Part shown: piece after piece, positions 63,266 through 64,000 of the stretch
Layout of the letters: every line of letters starts with the position of its first letter
Position numbering within the stretch: position 1 is the stretch's first letter
Assembly (NCBI RefSeq): GCF_035825295.1
Contig: NZ_JAYMGI010000002.1
Location: 3,415,001 to 3,479,000, forward strand
From: Actinacidiphila sp. DG2A-62
GTDB lineage: Bacteria > Actinomycetota > Actinomycetes > Streptomycetales > Streptomycetaceae
Length of the DNA: 64,000 nt
Reading direction: 5' to 3'
Made by a program: the position numbers and the translations under genes
The notes under the pieces: generated by a model
The model's database searches: none
What the model was told of the DNA's origin: nothing
What the model saw: only the letters and a program-made list of their open reading frames with translations

Positions 63266-63928
63266 TCACCGGTCCGCGCCGCCGGTCGGGGCGTCCGGGT
63301 CGTCCGGCCGGTCCGGGCCGTCCGGCCGGCCGGGACCGCCGGGGTCCCCCGGTCCGTCGGGGTCCCCCGGTCCGTCCGGCCCGTCCGGCCCGTCCAGATC
63401 GTCCAGGTCGTTCAGGTCCTTCAGGTCGTCCAGACCGTCCAGGTCGTCGAGGTCGTCGGCGTCGTCCGCCGGGACCTCGTCGTCCTCGTCCTCGTCGTCC
63501 TCGGCGAGCACCGGCGAGCCGTGGTGCGCCCACAGCCGCCAGCCCTCCGAGGTGCGGCGGAAGACGTTGGTGGCCACCACCAGGCCGCCGACCAGCGGTC
63601 CGGTGCTGCCGTCGTCCTCGGCCGGACCGCCGGTCAGGATGTTCTCGGTGCAGGTGACCAGCGCGGTGTCGCCGTCCACGGCGACCTCCACGTCGGTCAG
63701 GAAGAACTGGATGTACTCCGTGTTCGCCATGATCAGCGCGAACGAGCGCATCACCTCGCGGCGGCCGCGCAGCGCGGGCCAGCCGGGGTGGACGACGGTC
63801 ACCGACTCGGCCAGCGGCCCGGTCAGCACGACCTTCTCCAGCGCGTCCAGGTCGGAGGTCTCGATCGCGTCGTAGAACGCCTGGTTGGCCCGCTCTGCGG
63901 CGCGCGCCTCGGCGGTGCGCGCCGTCAC
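63266..63928 (-). CDS. NTF2-like (SnoaL-type) protein with acidic Asp-rich tail
   Basis: Residues 1-125 form an NTF2-like domain (ANQAFYDAIETSDLDALEKV, VTVVHPGWPALRGRREVM, WRLWAHHGSPVLA) like the calcium/calmodulin-kinase-association or SnoaL-like proteins; the cone-shaped pocket could bind a small molecule. The last 90 residues are acidic low complexity (DLDDLDGLDDLKDLNDL, then DGPGDPDGPGDPGG). Its GTG overlaps the upstream stop (GTGA), so it is in the folate operon; role unknown. Confidence 0.8.
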   Translation of the reverse strand: MTARTAEARAAERANQAFYDAIETSDLDALEKVVLTGPLAESVTVVHPGWPALRGRREVMRSFALIMANTEYIQFFLTDVEVAVDGDTALVTCTENILTGGPAEDDGSTGPLVGGLVVATNVFRRTSEGWRLWAHHGSPVLAEDDEDEDDEVPADDADDLDDLDGLDDLKDLNDLDDLDGPDGPDGPGDPDGPGDPGGPGRPDGPDRPDDPDAPTGGADR

Positions 63929-64000
63929 CGCGCTCCCCCGCCGGGGGCCGTACGCCCCGCCGCGCCGCCGGACTCCCCCGGACCGCCGGACTCCCCCGGA
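63925..64000 (-). CDS. 3' end of the upstream folate gene (probably folP)
   Basis: On the minus strand the window's last bases encode a Gly/Pro/Ser-rich tail (PGESGGPGESGGAAG...) ending in TGA at 63927-63925, overlapping the GTG of the NTF2-like gene by four bases. In streptomycetes folP (dihydropteroate synthase) usually stands here. No catalytic residue is visible, so identity rests on gene order alone. Confidence 0.4.
   Translation of the reverse strand, partial: PGESGGPGESGGAAGRTAPGGGAR

Overview
The window is very GC-rich actinomycete chromosome. Gene content and order look like a Streptomyces or close relative (Streptacidiphilus, Kitasatospora and allies): GTG/TTG starts, strong third-position GC, futalosine-type menaquinone genes, DUF2530/DUF2771/DUF3027/DUF3180/DUF3263/DUF4031 proteins, F420 enzymes, DasR- and HrcA-type operators, and the inverted repeats common between streptomycete genes. 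I see no tRNA, rRNA, insertion sequence, prophage or CRISPR array. It reads as core chromosome with a few lineage-specific genes.

Layout. 1-8.0 kb: aldo/keto reductase end, a marR-MFS-thpR-microprotein operon, purine permease, DUF2530 protein, P-type ATPase. 8.1-24 kb: a frameshifted sacsin/Hsp90-like protein, DUF3027, MFS, DUF2771 lipoprotein, mqnB-mqnD, a cold-shock-domain protein, HAD hydrolase, HAAS-type membrane protein, helicase-associated protein, broken VanZ protein. 24-39 kb: Uma2 protein, His-rich LPHTG surface protein, XPB helicase, a rifamycin-resistance pair (helR-like plus arr), cutC, HD phosphohydrolase, F420 oxidoreductase, an unexplained Cys-containing reading frame, a helix-turn-helix regulator, murR-murQ. 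39-49 kb: groEL with two CIRCE operators, cspA, metO-metM (sulfur carrier plus threonine-synthase-like enzyme) under a candidate SAM-I riboswitch, gpgS, otsA, an SMI1/KNR4 protein, otsB. 49-55 kb: amino-sugar genes (solute-binding lipoprotein, ROK kinase, nagA, PfkB kinase) with DasR-like sites. 55-64 kb: a carbohydrate-binding membrane protein, MidA-type methyltransferase, Uma2 protein, lone nuoD, coiled-coil membrane protein, cysteine dioxygenase-rhodanese, and a folate run (folP tail, NTF2-like, folB, folK, DUF3180).

Functional groups. MetM and MetO would take O-phosphohomoserine from the threonine branch and sulfurate it with a thiocarboxylated carrier to make homocysteine; a SAM riboswitch in front fits methionine rather than threonine synthesis. 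HelR and Arr protect RNA polymerase from rifamycins and inactivate them. MurQ and NagA/ROK recycle wall and chitin amino sugars. OtsA/OtsB and GpgS make compatible solutes. MidA beside NuoD fits the known methylation of the complex I 49-kDa subunit by its mitochondrial relative.

Caution: at least eight genes contain frame breaks that are all consistent with lost bases in G/C runs. This points to residual sequencing error more than to gene decay, so the broken genes here are probably intact in the organism.
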